64,000 nucleotides of DNA from Bryoerythrophyllum caledonicum. Lineage: Eukaryota > Streptophyta > Bryopsida > Pottiales > Pottiaceae. How positions within the stretch are numbered: the stretch's first letter is position 1; each line of letters opens with the position of its first letter. A program made the translations under genes and the position numbers. Positions 59,439 through 64,000 of this stretch are shown one piece after another. The stretch covers positions 8,063,845 through 8,127,844 of the forward strand of contig OZ020524.1 of assembly GCA_963971425.1 (NCBI GenBank). Reading direction: 5' to 3'. The notes below the pieces were generated by a model that ran no database searches, was not told the DNA's origin, and saw only the letters and a list, made by a program, of their open reading frames with translations.

Positions 59439-62400
59439 GGTAGTGATCATCTTGGTTGTTGGCTATTGGGGCCGCGGTGATGTTTTGCACTATGCTTGTC
59501 CTTCTCATCAATGAGCATGCGGCCCTGCGCTTAGGATGGAGTGTTGAAATACATGTAAACCATTTTTAAAAATGAGTAAAAAGAGAATTGTTGATAAAGT
59601 TGGATTATTTGTGTATTGCGAGTGGTGATGTAGAAAGGTCGTGTGAAAGCATTGTTGCTTGTGGTGCTGTAGCTGCTGATGGAAGGGCCTCCGCTTAGTG
59701 GTATAGTGCTGGTCACTTGATGTGTCGTGGCGATGCTCTAATTTTTGTTTGGTCTGGTCGTGTGTGTTGCGTAAGAGTGCATTGACGTGTTGTACGATGC
59801 TTCTGGCTTCATGTAGGTAGCGTGTCATTGCTATCTAGTTCTTCTTGTATTGAGCTTCTGTGTCAAATCTTGTATCTGAATCTTTTTGTTGATGTCATGT
59901 CTGGTACTCGCCTTGTTGCGGGGGGCGCCGCAGCTGAGTGTGGAATTATTCGAGTGGGTGACTCTTTGTAGATGGTCCTTGAGAGGGGCGACGACCCGCT
60001 GACAAGGGCCTTGGAAAATTGGAATGAGCTATTAGATTTAGATCCAAAAAAATTGGGATGGATTGTTTGATGTTGTCTTTGTGTGTGTGGTGCTCTCCAT
60101 CTGTGCATGAACATATCGTGTGAAAACTAGGCGTGCTAGTGGCGATGTTGTGTGTGTAGGTGGGCTGATGCGAACTAGGTTACTATGGTTGCTTGCGGTC
60201 ATTCTATCTACTGGATGCGGTCATGTGTATGAAGTGTATGGAGGTACAATGTGTTGCCTAGTGTGCGTCATATGTATCTATGGAATTTGGGGGGGCTAGG
60301 GGGTGTTGATGGGGGTGCCACATGCGGTCTTCTAGATCTATCCAATGCACATTGTCTACCAAATTGGTGCCCAAATCTAGAGGTCAACACACAGGATCCC
60401 TTGCTCAATCGCCCTCTCTCTAGATCTGAAAACTCAACTTTAAGCAGGCGCAAGCAAGGACAGATCCAATGTCCTCATGGCATGCCCAACACGATGTACT
60501 TATCTATCCCTTCAGTAGTCTCATATCCAATGCATAAGCGAGGACTGCAACAGCTCCTATTACGCACGTTGCTCTCACGCCATCGCTCAAAGACTTACTC
60601 TCTAGTACTCCCTTCTCCAGAATACTCACTCTCGCCTCATCTTTGCTCTCCATGCCCTTGACTTCTTTTTTCACCGACATTACTTATTTTTGATAGCGCA
60701 ATGCATGTGACACTAATTCCCAAAACACTCTCAAATTTTCAAAATTGTGGGTTGAATTTTTACTAAATACTGCTAATTCTCAATAGACGGTGTCCCTGTT
60801 GAACAACCCATGCCACCCAGAAACCCAATATTCACATGGCACTAATATTACACTACAGATAAAATACAATATCACCTTCACTAAATTCACTCCCTTCCTA
60901 TGAACCCTCCTTTAACGCCCGGAAAGATCCAAAACGGTCCTTTACAACATTGCTCCAAATTCTCTGTAGCGTTAAAGGGTTTGAAAAAGTAAATTACCAC
61001 AAATACCTAGATTTTCTTTTAAGGCATTCTTTTATTGCCGAAGCAGACGCTTGGGTACGGTATTTTTTTGTAACTGCGTGATGTTGTTGCACAGGCTGGT
61101 ACCATGTCAACGTTTAATCAGCCTCGAACATGGTACAATGGTACATGTGCTGTCAGTTGGTTGCCTTGCAAATATCAGGAGACCAATGCACTAAATGCAG
61201 TACTCTGAGATTGCACCAGAGCAAGTTACTGGTGGTAACATTACTTCCACCTCAAGACTGCTTGCTTTAACCCTTTAATGACAAGTGAGGTCAAAAGTAC
61301 CCTTCGCAGTGGTCAGTTTCGTACATAATTCATTTCAGGGATTTGTCTACTGTGATACCCATGTAATGTCAAGGTGATACCCATGTAATGTCAAGGTGAT
61401 ACCCATATAGTGTCAAGGTGATACTCATGTGAAACATATGTGATATCCATTGTAACCGAACTATTGTGAATTGGAAAAAAAACTCGGCAAAGAGTGACCG
61501 AAACTAACGGATGCGTACTGTAGTCATTTTTGGTCACCTAGTTATAGGTCTCGTCATAATCCCTTTATGGTCTCTAGGGCATCAAATGCATGGTTATTTA
61601 CTATGTAGAATACAAAAATTGTATTAAAAGTTAGCAAGACATATACCTTTAGAATGAAAATTCTTCAACTAACATCTTTCATTTGGAGGTCATTTCAATA
61701 TATTATAAACCTTATTATGTTCAATACAACACCATAAATGTAGAATACATGACCATTTTGCAACTTCTCAAACATGTAGTAGGTACAATAATCATATTAT
61801 ATACATCAATTACACCTTATACATCAAATACACAGAAAAAATTAGGTTGCAACCCAAATGTGGCTTTTAGGGATAAAGGGTTAAGCCTAAATCCTAAACT
61901 TAAACCCTGAACCAGTAAGGCCTTTTGTACATAGGGGAAAAATCAAAGGACTCAAACCCTAAGATACCAGTGCTATATTCCTCAAGGATGAGACGATTAT
62001 TTGTGAGGTATTTTTGTTGAAACAAGTTATTGTTAATAAATTTTATAAAAAAAAAGAGTGTCTACCTTCATGAGGGGACATTAGTTAACCTTTCATGAGG
62101 GGACAAGTTTTGGTATCATCGTACACATCGATTTGGTTTGGACACCCCTTGTACAAACCAAACACAATGGGTATCAACTAGGTATTACAAAAGTATTGCC
62201 TAGATATTACAAAGGTATGACTTTGGCATTACATGGTTTCAACTTAGAGAAATATTTTGTATTTTCCAAAAATTTGGACACCTTCCATTTTGAACTAATT
62301 ATGTACAAACCCAACCAACGCGTAGGGTATTATTAAAAAAATACTACTGGAATTGTAATCAAATATTTTTTTGGAAACTTGCCCAAACTCTCAAATTACC

Positions 62401-64000
62401 CCGTAGGTACAAATTGGTTCTGGTGGGGCTAAATTGTGGTGATCTTGATCATTTGTTCCAACTGAAAGAACTGAATAGAAGAGAAGTTGAAAGTTTCACT
62501 GGTGACTGGACACAAGTGTCCAAAATGAATATTTTTAGCACGAAAGTCAAGAAAATGGATTGAGCATGTCAAAGAAACTAGAAAAGAATCTAAACATTAA
62601 GGGAATCCATATATTTGGGAGTGAAGTACAACAGAATGATGAGCTCAAGCTATGCTTTATCCACAACACAGAGATTCAAACTTCTCTTGTAGTAGCCTCT
62701 GTAGATCTGTTAGTTATGTGGAAAATCAACCTCATCAAGAATTGTGTATCATGAAATAATTCAACATTGTTAAATTATTTCATGATGCACAATCTAAGGA
62801 ATCAACCTTTATTTTATCTCTCTGATCACCACATTTTTCCAGGTTTAACCCTTAAACGTCTGTCGGGAACCGTATACACAAGCACGTATTTCCAATCGTA
62901 GTATATAGAAAATTTATCACGTTTTAGCAAAGTTTCTTCAACTAACATCTTTCGTTTGGAGGTCATTTCAATATCCAAACCTTATGATTTATCATGTTCA
63001 AATTCGACACCATACACGTAGAATACTATGGCCATCAGTGGCACCTTCTGTCGTTCAAGGGTTAAAGATCAGCAGTTTATAATAACTCAGGATCAGATAC
63101 CTCAAATTCAACTCCTCCCACTAGTTCAACCTTCATTCATAATCACTAATCAATGTCATGCACTTTGAGAAGGTTGCTTCCAACTTCCCGACTAAAATAT
63201 GCTGCATGCATCATGTCTGCGGTTGCATAGTTCAACGTAACAGTGGGAGCATGCAATCAAGTCCATTTTTAGAAGGTGAAAGCGCTTCACAGATGTGGAT
63301 AAGTACAACTGATTAGATAGACTGAATGGCGTGTAGTACTGTAGAAAGGAAAGAGAGGTTCATGTGCGAAGACGTAGCAGGCGCAAAAGAACATATCATC
63401 AGTTGCGGTAGCGCACAGCGACAATATTATGATAGCTGGCTACTTGTAGTACTAAACAAAGGATGCACGGCTCTCTTTCGGCCATGCGTCGAGGGAGAAA
63501 GCGGAAACGGTCCCACAAGCTGGCGAAGCGCCGGGACCGCACCGAGATGTGTGCCCCGCTTGGCTTTTGAAATGCTATCTACCCACTCAATATATGCAAT
63601 CTGCTGCCGAGAGGTGATAAACAAGAAAAAACCTCGTGATCTCATGACTCAGGTGGCAGAACAAAGGCACGAAAGGCTCATGAAGCACAAGTATACCCAG
63701 TTGGGTTTCACGACGTGGCGAACCATTCATTTTTAACTATAATTAATGACGCATGAACATCGTCGTGATTCACTGGCAGAGATATTGTTCCCTGAGATGA
63801 GCACTACCACAGAAAGTCGAGGACGACCTAGGACCAGGTCGAAAGTATGACCTTAATGCATGCAGGCCATAGCAATGATAAACACAAGATCTTTTTTTTT
63901 CGAACTCCTCGTCTTGAGATGTAGTACACATGAAACTGTCATTGCAGTTCAGAAAGACCAGGTCAAGCTGTTCTAACTAACAGTCACCTCCCAGCAGCAG
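59439..64000. other. No supportable gene
   Basis: The right half of the region split by the Harbinger element, then mostly AT-rich DNA. At 61360-61430 a 23-base unit (GTGATACCCATGTAATGTCA plus AAG) repeats about three times. A plus-strand open frame of 136 codons at 63326-63736 overlaps a minus-strand one; neither shows a domain and neither is called. Confidence 0.4.

Noticed and set aside
63326-63736. 136-codon plus-strand open frame near the right end
   Set aside because: It overlaps an equally open minus-strand frame, has no recognised domain and no splice context. It may be chance.
1-64000. tRNA, rRNA and CRISPR arrays
   Set aside because: None was recognised by eye. A tRNA search was not run, so single tRNA genes cannot be excluded.

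Overview
The window is eukaryotic nuclear DNA from a green plant. Two intron-rich genes encode proteins of plant families: a SAC-type phosphoinositide phosphatase with the plant C-terminal tail, and a RINGv (C4HC3) membrane E3 ligase. The repeat complement includes Ty3-type retroelements, one with a PHD finger after integrase, a DUF7869-type gene, MULE, PIF/Harbinger and Tc1/mariner elements. This would suit a charophyte alga or a seed-free land plant, but that is inference. A 200-base N run shows this is a scaffold.

Layout. 1-722: decayed Ty3-type gag. 3271-9774 (minus): SAC phosphatase, which I model as 16 exons and 757 residues, including a 31-base microexon. 12468-14889 (minus): RINGv gene, 7 exons and 344 residues. 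15-21.9 kb: intergenic DNA with a TA-flanked foldback element, an LTR fragment and a TTAA-flanked element. 21.9-27.7 kb (minus): two adjacent decayed genes. The first is one 1299-codon frame broken only by in-frame stops, with a possible ParB-like DGQH motif. The second is an intron-bearing pseudogene with a class-beta DNA methyltransferase-like motif. 28-32.6 kb: a gap, GT-rich minisatellite and two TTAA elements. 32.8-36.05 kb (plus): a large DUF7869-like ORF with a single frameshift near its end. 36.6-39.9 kb: a short two-exon fragment and a repeat block built on the motif CTCGGCACCGAG.

39.98-42.4 kb: decayed MULE transposase with a SWIM finger. 43.7-49.5 kb: a diverged array of roughly 59-base units that hosts two TTAA elements, one of which carries a nested Tc1/mariner copy. 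50.4-53.6 kb: decayed retroelement with integrase, PHD finger and three tandem LTR-like units. 55959-59435: a nearly complete PIF/Harbinger element with perfect 33-base inverted repeats, a transposase and a spliced accessory gene. The rest to 64 kb shows no supportable gene.

Only the SAC and RINGv genes look like intact host genes. Almost everything else is mobile DNA in various states of decay. Many breaks are single in-frame stops of the kind C-to-T change produces, as expected in methylated plant repeats. Exon limits are read by eye from GT-AG sites and phase agreement; they have not been checked against transcripts.
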